From NCBI RefSeq assembly GCF_011008935.1, contig NZ_JAAIVJ010000001.1, forward strand, positions 434,001 through 498,000: a stretch of 64,000 bases of DNA. Reading direction: 5' to 3'. Both the position numbers and the translations under genes were made by a program. Below are positions 16,919 through 24,389 of this stretch, one piece after another (the stretch's first letter is position 1; each line of letters begins with the position of its first letter). This DNA comes from Tabrizicola oligotrophica. Its GTDB lineage: Bacteria > Pseudomonadota > Alphaproteobacteria > Rhodobacterales > Rhodobacteraceae. The notes beneath the pieces were generated by a model that saw nothing but the letters and a program-made list of their open reading frames with translations, had not been told where the DNA came from and searched no databases.

Positions 16919-16950
16919 CAGTCCGGAACCTCAGTCCGGAGCCTCAGTCC
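16919..16950. repeat. 13-bp tandem repeat across the hydrolase stop codon
   Basis: On the plus strand the unit CAGTCCGGA(A/G)CCT occurs twice and is followed by a third partial CAGTCC. The third partial contains the reverse complement of the hydrolase's last codon and TGA stop. The same Asp-stop (GACTGA) is therefore repeated in each unit downstream of the real stop. It looks like slippage or micro-duplication at the gene's 3' end. Confidence 0.65.
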
Positions 16951-18194
16951 ACCACCTCGGCCACTTCCAGCACCGCATGCAAGAGCACATCGGTGCCCGC
17001 CGCCGCCCAGTCTGGCGAAATCTCCTCGGCCTCGTTGTGGCTCAGGCCATCCACGCAGGGGCACATCACCATCACCGTCGGCGCCACCCGGTTGATCCAG
17101 CAGGCATCGTGCCCGGCGCCCGAGATGATGTCCATATGGGAATATCCAAGCTTTTCCGCTGATTGCCGGACGATCTTCACAAGACCTGGGTCAAAGGCCA
17201 CCGGGTCGAAATGCCCGACGTCCTCGATCGCGCAGCCCAGCCCCAGCTCGGCGGCGACGGCATGGGCGGCGCGCATCACCTCGGCCTTCATCGCGTCCAG
17301 CTTGCCCTGTTCGGGGCTGCGGATGTCGACGGTGAAGATCACCTTGCCGGGGATCACGTTGCGCGAATTCGGGAAGACCTTGACCTGCCCCACCGCGCCC
17401 ACCGCGCCCGGCTGGTGGCTCATGGCGATCTGATGCACCCGCTCGGTGATCCGCGCCATGCCAAGGCCAGCGTTCACCCGCATGGTCATCGGGGTCGAGC
17501 CGGTATGGGCATCCTTGCCAGTCAGGGTAATCTCCAGCCACCACAAGCCCTGCCCGTGGGTGACGACGCCGATCGTCCGGCCCTCGGCCTCCAGAATTGG
17601 CCCCTGCTCGATATGCAATTCGAACATCGCGTGCATCTTGCGGGCGCCGACCACCTCGTCGCCGACCCAGCCGATCCGCGCCAGTTCCTCGCCAAAGACC
17701 TTGCCGTCAAGGTCGCGCCGCGCCTTGGCATAGTCCTCGGTATGGATGCCGGCAAAGACCCCCGAGGCCAGCATTGCCGGGGCAAAGCGCGCGCCTTCCT
17801 CGTTGGTCCAGTTGATCACCACCACCGGATGCCGGGTCTTGATGCCAAGATCATTCATCGAGCGCACCACTTCCAGCGCGCCCAAGACCCCCAGCACCCC
17901 GTCATATTTGCCGCCCGTCGGCTGGGTGTCGAGATGGCTGCCCATATAGACCGGCAGTGCCGCCGGATCGGTGCCGGGCCGGGTGGCGAACATGTTGCCC
18001 ATGCTGTCGACGCCCAAAGTCATGCCCGCCGCCTCGCACCAGCGCTTGAAGAGATGCCGCCCCTCGCCATCGGCATCGGTCAGGGTCTGGCGATTGCAGC
18101 CGCCCGCCACGCCCGGCCCGATCAAGGCCATCTCCATCAGGCTGTCCCACAGACGCGCGGAATTGATGCGCAGGTTCTCACCCGGTGCGGCCAT
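16944..18194 (-). CDS. Zn-dependent amidase/hydantoinase-carbamoylase family hydrolase (beta-ureidopropionase-like)
   Basis: The 416-aa M20-family enzyme has GSHLDTQPTGGKYDG (metal His and Asp), TNEEGARF (catalytic Glu), SGAGHDA and the late LSHNEAE, the pattern of N-carbamoyl-amino-acid hydrolases and bacterial beta-ureidopropionases. It would convert the carbamoyl product of dihydropyrimidinase to beta-alanine (or an amino acid), CO2 and ammonia. GGGAGAAG precedes the start. It is divergent from a RutR-like TetR gene; two RutR-type operators lie in the shared promoter. Allantoate amidohydrolase is a related alternative. Confidence 0.9.
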   Translation of the reverse strand: MAAPGENLRINSARLWDSLMEMALIGPGVAGGCNRQTLTDADGEGRHLFKRWCEAAGMTLGVDSMGNMFATRPGTDPAALPVYMGSHLDTQPTGGKYDGVLGVLGALEVVRSMNDLGIKTRHPVVVINWTNEEGARFAPAMLASGVFAGIHTEDYAKARRDLDGKVFGEELARIGWVGDEVVGARKMHAMFELHIEQGPILEAEGRTIGVVTHGQGLWWLEITLTGKDAHTGSTPMTMRVNAGLGMARITERVHQIAMSHQPGAVGAVGQVKVFPNSRNVIPGKVIFTVDIRSPEQGKLDAMKAEVMRAAHAVAAELGLGCAIEDVGHFDPVAFDPGLVKIVRQSAEKLGYSHMDIISGAGHDACWINRVAPTVMVMCPCVDGLSHNEAEEISPDWAAAGTDVLLHAVLEVAEVVD

Positions 18195-18249
18195 CGCTCT
18201 TCTCCCTGAACTGCCGGGGTCTTGATGCCCCTTGCAGCGAATCTTTTCC

Positions 18250-18263
18250 TGACCGTATGGTCA
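18250..18263. promoter_or_regulatory. RutR-like operator 1 (TGACC-GTAT-GGTCA)
   Basis: The perfect inverted repeat CCTGACC-GTAT-GGTCAGG (18248-18265, core 18250-18263) closely resembles the RutR consensus TTGACCA-NN-TGGTCAA. It lies in the 118-nt region between the divergent hydrolase and TetR genes, 55 nt before the hydrolase start, so it could control both. Its centre is 34 nt, about three helical turns, from a second copy. Confidence 0.78.
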
Positions 18264-18283
18264 GGTTGAAGCGCACCACACCC

Positions 18284-18297
18284 TGACCAGACGGTCA
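18284..18297. promoter_or_regulatory. RutR-like operator 2 (TGACC-AGAC-GGTCA)
   Basis: This second inverted repeat has TGACC and GGTCA arms spaced by four bases, 15 nt before the TetR start codon. Same arms and spacing as operator 1 on the same helix face point to cooperative binding of two dimers and autoregulation. Confidence 0.78.
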
Positions 18298-18312
18298 ACG
18301 AAAATCTGAACC

Positions 18313-18945
18313 ATGTCCGAACAAGCCCGCCCCCTTCGCCGCGTGGAAATCCGTCAGCAGAATGAAACGCTCATTCTTCAGGCGGCCGAGAAGGTCTTTG
18401 CCGAGGCGGGTTTCGGCGGTGCGACGATGCAGCTCATCGCCGATGTGGCGGGTCTGCCCAAGGCCAACCTGCATTACTACTTCCCGACCAAGGAAGACCT
18501 GTACCGCCGCGTCGTGCAGAACATCTTCGAGATCTGGCTGCATGCCGCCGACAGCATGGACAACGCGCCGGGGCCGGTGGAGGGCATCGGCGCCTATATC
18601 GAGGCCAAGATGGAGATCTCCCGCCGCCACCCCGACGGCTCGAAGGTCTGGGCGTCGGAAGTGATGCATGGCGCGCCGGTCATTCAGGACTATCTGGAAA
18701 CCACGCTGCGCGACTGGACGACGGGGCGGGCCGCGCTGATCCAGCGCTGGATCGACGAGGGCAAGATGGCCCCCGTCAACCCCGAACACCTGCTCTATAT
18801 GCTCTGGGCCACCACCCAGCACTATGCCGACTTCGGCCACCAGATCGAAACCCTGAACGCCGGCCAGCCGCTGACCGAGGCGCAATGGCGGGCGGCGAAG
18901 GACTCGGTCAAATCCATGATCCTGCGGGGAATCGGGGCGCTTTAG
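18313..18945 (+). CDS. TetR regulator, RutR/YcdC family (first of two)
   Basis: The 210-aa protein has an N-terminal TetR helix-turn-helix (about residues 18-64, MQLIADVAGLPKANLHYYFP) and a YcdC/RutR-type C-terminal ligand domain (ASEVMHGAPVIQDYLET and LLYMLWATTQHYADF). RutR senses uracil or thymine and represses pyrimidine genes. With two RutR-like operators in its own promoter, shared with the divergent ureidopropionase-like gene, it is the probable local regulator of pyrimidine breakdown. A second relative lies 0.7 kb downstream, so the two may compete for sites. Confidence 0.9.
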   Translation: MSEQARPLRRVEIRQQNETLILQAAEKVFAEAGFGGATMQLIADVAGLPKANLHYYFPTKEDLYRRVVQNIFEIWLHAADSMDNAPGPVEGIGAYIEAKMEISRRHPDGSKVWASEVMHGAPVIQDYLETTLRDWTTGRAALIQRWIDEGKMAPVNPEHLLYMLWATTQHYADFGHQIETLNAGQPLTEAQWRAAKDSVKSMILRGIGAL

Positions 18946-19010
18946 CTACCGCTTGCGGGCTTTTCCGCCCCGCCGGGCCGCGCTAGGCTGGCGGCAACAA
19001 GGAGGGCGCC

Positions 19011-19475
19011 ATGACCCCGGATTTTCCCGATTCCGCAGCCCTCGCCGCCGAGGCGGCAGAACTGCAGCTGCCGCGCTTTGCCGAACCCGAGGCCTTGGCG
19101 CTGGGGCGCATCCTGATGGATCTGGCCGACGGGCTGGGGGTGGTCATCGACATCCGCACCCCTGACCGCACGCTGTTTCACGCCGCCCTGCCCGGTGCTG
19201 CGCCCGCGAACGACCGCTGGGCAGCGCGGAAGTCGGCCACGGCCTTCTTCTTTCAGGACTCCTCGCTCGCCGTCGGGGTGCGCAACCGCGCCAAGGGCGA
19301 GACGCTGGAAAAGCACGGGCTGGACCCGGCGCAATATGCCGACCATGGCGGCGCGGTGCCGATCCGGGTCACCGGCGTGGGTGTGGTGGCGGTGGCCACC
19401 GTCTCGGGCCTGCCACAGCTCGACGATCACCGGCTGGTGGTCAGGGCCTTGCAGGCGCTGATCGCGGGAATCTAG
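19011..19475 (+). CDS. UPF0303 / HbpS-like heme-degrading-domain protein (DUF336)
   Basis: The 154-aa protein matches the UPF0303 branch of the DUF336/GlcG/HbpS fold: GLGVVIDIRTPDRTLFHAAL early, the AARKSATAFFF helix, and the late HGGAVPIRVTGVGVVAVATV. There is no signal peptide, so it should be cytoplasmic. HbpS binds heme, but the reaction of this branch is uncertain. GGAGG lies well placed before the start. It sits between the two RutR-like genes on the same strand, and may therefore belong to the pyrimidine cluster. Confidence 0.82.
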   Translation: MTPDFPDSAALAAEAAELQLPRFAEPEALALGRILMDLADGLGVVIDIRTPDRTLFHAALPGAAPANDRWAARKSATAFFFQDSSLAVGVRNRAKGETLEKHGLDPAQYADHGGAVPIRVTGVGVVAVATVSGLPQLDDHRLVVRALQALIAGI

Positions 19476-19601
19476 GCCCCGCCCCGGATTTCCCCGGAAA
19501 TTCACCGGCCCGGCCCGCCGGACACGCAGCCGCCTGTTTACAACCTGCCACTTTCCGCAGCATTCTTGCCCCCCACAGGCGCGACAGAACGGCCCCGGAC
19601 G

Positions 19602-20207
19602 ATGAAGAAACCCCGCACCCGCATTCAGGAAAAGAACTCCGCCACCATTCTGGAGGCGGCGCTGGACGTGTTTTCGGCGCAGGGCTTTCGCGGCGCGACG
19701 CTGGACCAGATCGCCGAGGTCGCGGGGCTGTCTAAGCCCAACCTGCTCTATTACTTCCCGTCGAAAGATGCGGTGCATGCCGCGCTTCTCAGCCGGCTGC
19801 TGACCACCTGGCTTGACCCGCTGCGCGCCATGAACCCCGCGGGTGAACCGGTGGCCGAGATCCTGGCCTATGTCCGCCGCAAGCTGGAACTGTCGCGCGA
19901 CTACCCGCGCGAAAGCCGGCTTTTCGCCAATGAGATCCTGCAGGGCGCGCCGCGGATGAAGGCGGTGATCGAAACCGACCTGAAGGCGCTGGTCGACGAA
20001 AAGGCCGCGGTGCTGACGGCCTGGATGGATCAGGGCCGCATCGCGCGGCTGTCGCCGCATCACCTGATCTTCTCGATCTGGTCGCTGACCCAGCATTACG
20101 CCGATTTCGACGTGCAGGTCCGCGCGGTTCTGGGCGAAGGCCACGATCCCTTTGCCGAAGCGGGCGAGTTTCTGGAAACCCTGTTCGCGCGGCTTTTGGC
20201 GCCGTAA
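19602..20207 (+). CDS. rutR: TetR regulator RutR (second RutR-family gene)
   Basis: The 201-aa protein follows E. coli RutR closely in pattern: TLDQIAEVAGLSKPNLLYYF in the helix-turn-helix, LELSRDYPRESRLFANEILQ in the ligand domain, then LKALVDEKAAVL and LIFSIWSLTQHYADF. RutR is a uracil/thymine-responsive repressor of pyrimidine genes. The start MKKPRTRIQEK at 19602 is chosen over an upstream ATG that lacks a conserved sequence. A second, diverged copy of its last 42 codons lies 102 nt downstream, next to the terminator, suggesting that the functional 3' end was replaced. Confidence 0.88.
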   Translation: MKKPRTRIQEKNSATILEAALDVFSAQGFRGATLDQIAEVAGLSKPNLLYYFPSKDAVHAALLSRLLTTWLDPLRAMNPAGEPVAEILAYVRRKLELSRDYPRESRLFANEILQGAPRMKAVIETDLKALVDEKAAVLTAWMDQGRIARLSPHHLIFSIWSLTQHYADFDVQVRAVLGEGHDPFAEAGEFLETLFARLLAP

Positions 20208-20308
20208 CCCGCGCCACGCCCGATGGATGATCCCTCCCCTCCCCCTCCGTGGGGAGGGGCTGGGGGTGGGGGGCCGCTTGCGCCCGGCTGGCCCAGCCTT
20301 CCGGAACC
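20208..20308. repeat. Insert with G-rich intergenic element between the two rutR tails
   Basis: This stretch of about 100 bp separates the functional rutR stop from the displaced tail copy. Its centre (20232-20273) is a C-tract/G-tract inverted structure with core CCGTGGGGAGGGGCT at 20247-20261. The identical 15-nt core recurs at 42520-42534 and 42716-42730, also next to duplicated gene tails. No coding potential is apparent. The whole gap between rutR and soxG (20208-20515) holds this insert, the tail copy and a terminator. Confidence 0.75.
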
Positions 20309-20436
20309 GGTCGCTTACCCGACACCAAGCCGATTTCGACATGCAGGTCTGTGCCGTGCTGGGGCCGGGCCATGACCCCTTTGCCGAGGCCGGTGAGTTT
20401 CTGGAAACCCTGTTCGCGCGGCTTTTGGCGCCCTGA
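20309..20436 (+). pseudogene. Displaced, diverged copy of the rutR 3' end (42 codons)
   Basis: Aligned with 20080-20207, this segment has the same 128-nt length and about 22 mismatches by my hand count, none an indel. Most differences are silent: it still reads ADFDMQVCAVL and GEFLETLFARLLAP before a TGA stop. The last 38 nt before the final codons are identical to the functional tail. It lacks a start. It is followed at 24 nt by the terminator, so it may occupy the original 3' end position of the gene. Confidence 0.85.
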
Positions 20437-20459
20437 GCTGCGCGCCCCCAAGCGAAAAA

Positions 20460-20490
20460 GGCTGGCCCGAAGGCCAGCCCCTGTTTTTCT
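20460..20490. terminator. Bidirectional intrinsic terminator between rutR tail copy and soxG
   Basis: GGCTGGCC-CGAA-GGCCAGCC (20460-20479) is a perfect 8-bp stem with a tetraloop, followed by CCTGTTTTTC on the plus strand and preceded by GAAAAA, which gives a T-run on the minus strand. It can end both the plus-strand rutR transcript and the minus-strand soxBDAG transcript. Confidence 0.88.
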
Positions 20491-20515
20491 ATGCTTCCTA
20501 TGCTTCGTGGCTCTA

Positions 20516-21067
20516 TCAGGCCAGCTCGCTGCCCTTTTCGGCGGAATGGGTCAGAAGCCCCATCACATAGCCCGCAACCGAGCGGAAGCAGACCACGGTG
20601 AACCCGTCGCCGTCCTTCCAGAAGGCCGCCGCCACCTGTGCGGCGCGGGTGCGGCGCAACTCGCCCTCGGCCAGCGTTTCAAAGTCCACCGGGCAGAGCT
20701 TGGCCAGCACCTGATCCGCCTTCTCGCCCTCGACGCGGAACACCGCGCGGGCGTCCGACACCGCGGCGGCCAGATGGTGCGCCGCGCCCATCTCGCGGGC
20801 GATGGCCTCCATCGCGGCCCCGGTCTCGGCATAGGGCAGGATCAGGAGGTATTCGTCGGGGCTCATCCAGCCGCAAGCCTTGTCGCCCGCCACCTCGATG
20901 CGGCGCTGCGCCGGAAGCTTGGTGCCGACGGCCGTCTTGACCGCCTTGGCCAGTTCCTTGACATCGGGCTTGGCGCGCAGCGAGATCATGCCCAAAGGCC
21001 CGATTTCCCGGATCTTGCAGAAGCCGTCGAACGTGGCATTGCCCAGAGGCGAAACCGGATTACGCAT
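20516..21067 (-). CDS. soxG: Sarcosine oxidase gamma subunit
   Basis: The 183-aa protein matches SoxG, the structural gamma subunit of heterotetrameric sarcosine oxidase (ACGWMSPDEYLLILPYAETG, then ARAVFRVEGEKADQVLAKLC and FRSVAGYVMGLL). The complex oxidises sarcosine to glycine, passing the methyl carbon to tetrahydrofolate. The start MRNPVSPLG at 21067 overlaps the 3' end of soxA by 8 nt. It is the last gene of soxB-soxD-soxA-soxG and ends before a terminator. Confidence 0.93.
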   Translation of the reverse strand: MRNPVSPLGNATFDGFCKIREIGPLGMISLRAKPDVKELAKAVKTAVGTKLPAQRRIEVAGDKACGWMSPDEYLLILPYAETGAAMEAIAREMGAAHHLAAAVSDARAVFRVEGEKADQVLAKLCPVDFETLAEGELRRTRAAQVAAAFWKDGDGFTVVCFRSVAGYVMGLLTHSAEKGSELA

Positions 21068-24035
21068 TGCCCTTCTCCCCGTCCTTGTCATAGAACACCG
21101 GGTCCACCACCTTGGCCTTCACGGTGCTGCCGGCCACGGTGTTGAACTCCACCACATCGCCCAGACGGTCCATGCCGCCCTTGATGAGACCCATCGCGAT
21201 GCCCTTCTTCAGGGTCGGCGAATAATAGGTCGAGGTGACGCGGCCTTGCGTGTTGCGCTGGCCGTTGGCGTTGTGGCCGTCGGCAATGATGTAGCTGCCA
21301 TCGGGGATCACGCCGCCGGTCAGGGTCTCGAACCCGGCCAGTTTCCAGCGGTCAGGCGAGGCCAGATGGGTGCGTTCCTGCCCCCGCTTGCCAAGGTAAT
21401 CCGCCTTTTTCTTGGAAATCGCCCAGCCAAGGTTGAGATCCTGCGGAATGACCGTGCCGTCGGTTTCATCACCGATCATGATGAAGCCCTTTTCGGCCCG
21501 CATGATGTGCATGGCCTCAGTGCCATAGGGCATGACGCCGAACTCTTGGCCGGCCTCGATCAGCGCTTCCCATAGGGCAAGGCCGTGGCTCGCCGGAGTG
21601 GCGATTTCATAGGACAGCTCCCCCGAGAACGAGATGCGATGCACCCGCACCGGAAGGCCGCCCAGCGTGCCATCGGCAAAGGTCATGAAGGGCAGCGTTT
21701 CCTTGGAAACATCCATCCCGCCGAGCTTTTCCAAGACCTTGCGGGCGTTGGGGCCAGCGACGGCGATCTGGGCATATTCCTCGGTCACGTTGGCCGTGTA
21801 GACCTTCCAGTCCCACCATTCGCATTGCAGCCAGTCTTCCATCCAGCCGTGGATGCGGTCGGCGCCGCCGGTGGTGGTGTGGCACAGCCATGAGTCTTCC
21901 GACAGGCGGATGACCACGCCGTCATCGCTGAGGAATCCCTGCTCGTTGCACATCAGACCATAGCGGCACTTGCCGATGCCAAGATTCGACATGACATTGG
22001 TGTAGAGCATGTCGAGGAAGCGGCCGGCATCCGGCCCTTTGACGATGATCTTGCCAAGGGTCGAGGCGTCCAGCATGCCGACATTGGCCCGCGCGTTCAG
22101 GATCTCGCGGTTGACGGCCTGCTCATGGTTCTCGCCGGCACGCGGGTAGCAATAGGCCCGGCGCCACAGGCCAACCGGCTCCAGATAGGCGTTATGGGCT
22201 TCGTGCCAGCCATGCATCGGCGATTTGCGCAGGGGCTGGAAGATCTCGCCCCGGCTTTCGCCGGCCAGTGCGCCAAAGGGCACCGGGGTATAGGGCGGGC
22301 GGAAGGTGGTGGTGCCGACATTCGGGATCTGGTCGTTCAAGGCCCCGGCCAGAACCGCCAGGCCGTTGATGTTCGACAGCTTGCCCTGATCGGTGGCCAT
22401 GCCAAGCGTGGTATAGCGCTTGGTATGCTCGACGGAGGTATATCCCTCGCGCGCGGCCAGCTGAACGTCGGACACCTTCACGTCGTTCTGGTAGTCGAGC
22501 CACATCTTCATCTTCAGCGCCGGACCGGCGCCCTGCGGCATGATCCAGACCGCCAGCATCGCAGCCTCGGGCACCTCGACGGCCGTCACGGCGCTGCCGC
22601 CAAGCTGCGCCGCCACATCGGCCAGCGCCGCTGCGGCCGACAGATTGCCGTTGGCGGCCCCGACAATGGCCACCATCGCAGCACCGTCCTGATTGGTCGG
22701 CGGGCGCTTGGGGTCGGGGCGGAAATGGGCCTGCGCCTCGTCCCAGACCAGCTTGCCGGCGCAATGGCTCCACAGATGGACCACCGGCGACCAGCCGCCC
22801 GACATCGCCACCGCATCGCAGGCGATGTCTTCCAGAACCGCACCTTCGCCGGCTTGCAGGCCGATCGAAACCCCGGTCACGCGCTTGCCGCCCTTGACCT
22901 TGACCACCGCGCGGCCCGCTTCAACCCGGATTCCCATGGCCTTGGCCTTGGCCGGCAGATCGCCGGTCAGGCTGGTGCGGGCGTCGATGATCGCCGGCAC
23001 TTCAAGCCCGGCCTCTTTCAAGGCGATGGCGGTGCGATAGGCGTCGTCGTTGTTGGTCACAACCACAGTGCGGTCGCCGGGCGAGACGGCAAAGTTCACC
23101 ACATAGTCGCGCACGGCGGATGCCAGCATCACGCCGGGAATGTCGTTGCCGGCAAAGGACAAGGGCCGCTCGATCGCGCCCTGCGCCGAGATGATCTTGC
23201 CCGCCCGGATGCGCCACAGACGATGGCGCGGACGCCCGTCGCCGGGGGTATGGTCGGCGACCTTTTCGTCGGCCAGCACATAGCCGTGGTCATAGACGCC
23301 GGACGCCATGGTCCGCAGGCGCAGTGTGACATTCGGCAGCTTTTCAAGGGCTTGGACGGTGTCTTTCACCCATTGATCGGCAGGCTTGCCGTCGATCACA
23401 TCGCCATCCACCGGCGCGCGACCGCCCCAATGGGCGGTCTGCTCGACCAAGATCACACGGCTCCCCGCCTGCCCTGCGACCAGCGCCGCCTGCAAGCCGG
23501 CAATGCCGCCGCCGACGATGAACAGATCGCAGAAGGCATAGGCGTATTCGTAGCGGTCCACCTCGGGGCCCTGCGGCACCTTGCCCAGACCCGCCGACTG
23601 ACGCACGATCGGTTCGAACACATGTTTCCACGCGAAGCGCGGAAACATGAAGGTCTTGTAGTAGAACCCGGCCGGCAGGAAGCGCGCGGCATAGTTGTTG
23701 ACGACGCCGACGTCGAATTCCAGCGAAGGCCAGTGGTTCTGCGAGGTGGCGGTCAGACCGTCAAAGAGCTCGGTCGTGGTGACGCGCTGGTTCGGTTCGA
23801 ACCGGCCGCCCTCGCCCATGTTGACCAGCGCGTTCGGCTCTTCGGCGCCGCTGGCGACGATGCCGCGCGGGCGGTGATACTTGAACGAACGGCCCACCAG
23901 CATCTGGTCATTGGCCAGAAGGCTGGAGGCCAGCGTGTCGCCGGCAAAGCCCGACAGGCGCTTGCCGTTGAAGGTGAAGGACGCGGAGCGCGTGCGGTCG
24001 ATCAGGCGACCACCTTTTTGCAGACGGGTGCTCAC
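21060..24035 (-). CDS. soxA: Sarcosine oxidase alpha subunit
   Basis: The 991-aa protein has an N-terminal 2Fe-2S-like/DUF2800-type region (FTFNGKRLSGFAGDTLASSL), an NAD-binding Rossmann motif (LFIVGGGIAGLQAALVAG), a central disulfide-reductase-like section and a C-terminal folate-binding GcvT domain (MRAEKGFIMIGDETDGTVIP and LGWAISKKKADYLGKRG). This is the full-length SoxA order. It binds NAD and tetrahydrofolate and makes 5,10-methylene-THF from the methyl released by SoxB. Translation starts at GTG 24035, overlapping the soxD stop by 4 nt (GTGA) with GGGAGGG upstream. Confidence 0.96.
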   Translation of the reverse strand: MSTRLQKGGRLIDRTRSASFTFNGKRLSGFAGDTLASSLLANDQMLVGRSFKYHRPRGIVASGAEEPNALVNMGEGGRFEPNQRVTTTELFDGLTATSQNHWPSLEFDVGVVNNYAARFLPAGFYYKTFMFPRFAWKHVFEPIVRQSAGLGKVPQGPEVDRYEYAYAFCDLFIVGGGIAGLQAALVAGQAGSRVILVEQTAHWGGRAPVDGDVIDGKPADQWVKDTVQALEKLPNVTLRLRTMASGVYDHGYVLADEKVADHTPGDGRPRHRLWRIRAGKIISAQGAIERPLSFAGNDIPGVMLASAVRDYVVNFAVSPGDRTVVVTNNDDAYRTAIALKEAGLEVPAIIDARTSLTGDLPAKAKAMGIRVEAGRAVVKVKGGKRVTGVSIGLQAGEGAVLEDIACDAVAMSGGWSPVVHLWSHCAGKLVWDEAQAHFRPDPKRPPTNQDGAAMVAIVGAANGNLSAAAALADVAAQLGGSAVTAVEVPEAAMLAVWIMPQGAGPALKMKMWLDYQNDVKVSDVQLAAREGYTSVEHTKRYTTLGMATDQGKLSNINGLAVLAGALNDQIPNVGTTTFRPPYTPVPFGALAGESRGEIFQPLRKSPMHGWHEAHNAYLEPVGLWRRAYCYPRAGENHEQAVNREILNARANVGMLDASTLGKIIVKGPDAGRFLDMLYTNVMSNLGIGKCRYGLMCNEQGFLSDDGVVIRLSEDSWLCHTTTGGADRIHGWMEDWLQCEWWDWKVYTANVTEEYAQIAVAGPNARKVLEKLGGMDVSKETLPFMTFADGTLGGLPVRVHRISFSGELSYEIATPASHGLALWEALIEAGQEFGVMPYGTEAMHIMRAEKGFIMIGDETDGTVIPQDLNLGWAISKKKADYLGKRGQERTHLASPDRWKLAGFETLTGGVIPDGSYIIADGHNANGQRNTQGRVTSTYYSPTLKKGIAMGLIKGGMDRLGDVVEFNTVAGSTVKAKVVDPVFYDKDGEKGNA

Positions 24036-24355
24036 TTGTAGCCCTCCCAGTTGGGCCGCTTGGCCTTGATCTTGGCCTGCAGATCGGCAGGCGGTTCGCC
24101 CGACTGCGCCGGATAGGTGCCGAACACCTCCAGCGTGGCGGTGCAGCGCGCGGCCAAGAACCACTTGCCGCAGCCATAGGCATGCCGCCAGCGTTCGAAA
24201 TGCACGCCCTTGGGGTTTTTCCGCGCGAACATGTAGGCTTCGAATTCCTCGGGCGAGGAACCGGGGCCAAAGCGCTTCAGATGCGCCTCATAGCCGGGGC
24301 TGAGTTCGGTTTCTTCGGCCTTCACGCCGCAATAGGGGCATTCGAGGATCAGCAT
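24032..24355 (-). CDS. soxD: Sarcosine oxidase delta subunit
   Basis: The 107-aa protein carries the SoxD zinc site: Cys6 and Cys9 in LECPYCGVKAE, and the pair HAYGCGKWF further on. It keeps the family motif HFERWRHAYGCGKWF followed by RCTATLEVFGTY. SoxD stabilises the SoxA-SoxB interface. GGGAGAG precedes the ATG; the gene lies 34 nt after soxB and overlaps soxA. Confidence 0.95.
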   Translation of the reverse strand: MLILECPYCGVKAEETELSPGYEAHLKRFGPGSSPEEFEAYMFARKNPKGVHFERWRHAYGCGKWFLAARCTATLEVFGTYPAQSGEPPADLQAKIKAKRPNWEGYK

Positions 24356-24389
24356 TTGATCTCTCCCATGAAATCAGTTGTTCCAGCCA

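Noticed and set aside
20437-20515. Small RNA gene next to the rutR tail copy
   Set aside because: The hairpin is explained as a bidirectional terminator. No promoter or second conserved structure is visible.
22125-24041. 638-codon plus-strand frame opposite soxA
   Set aside because: It is a shadow of soxA, which has a full set of conserved motifs, a good start and an operon context.
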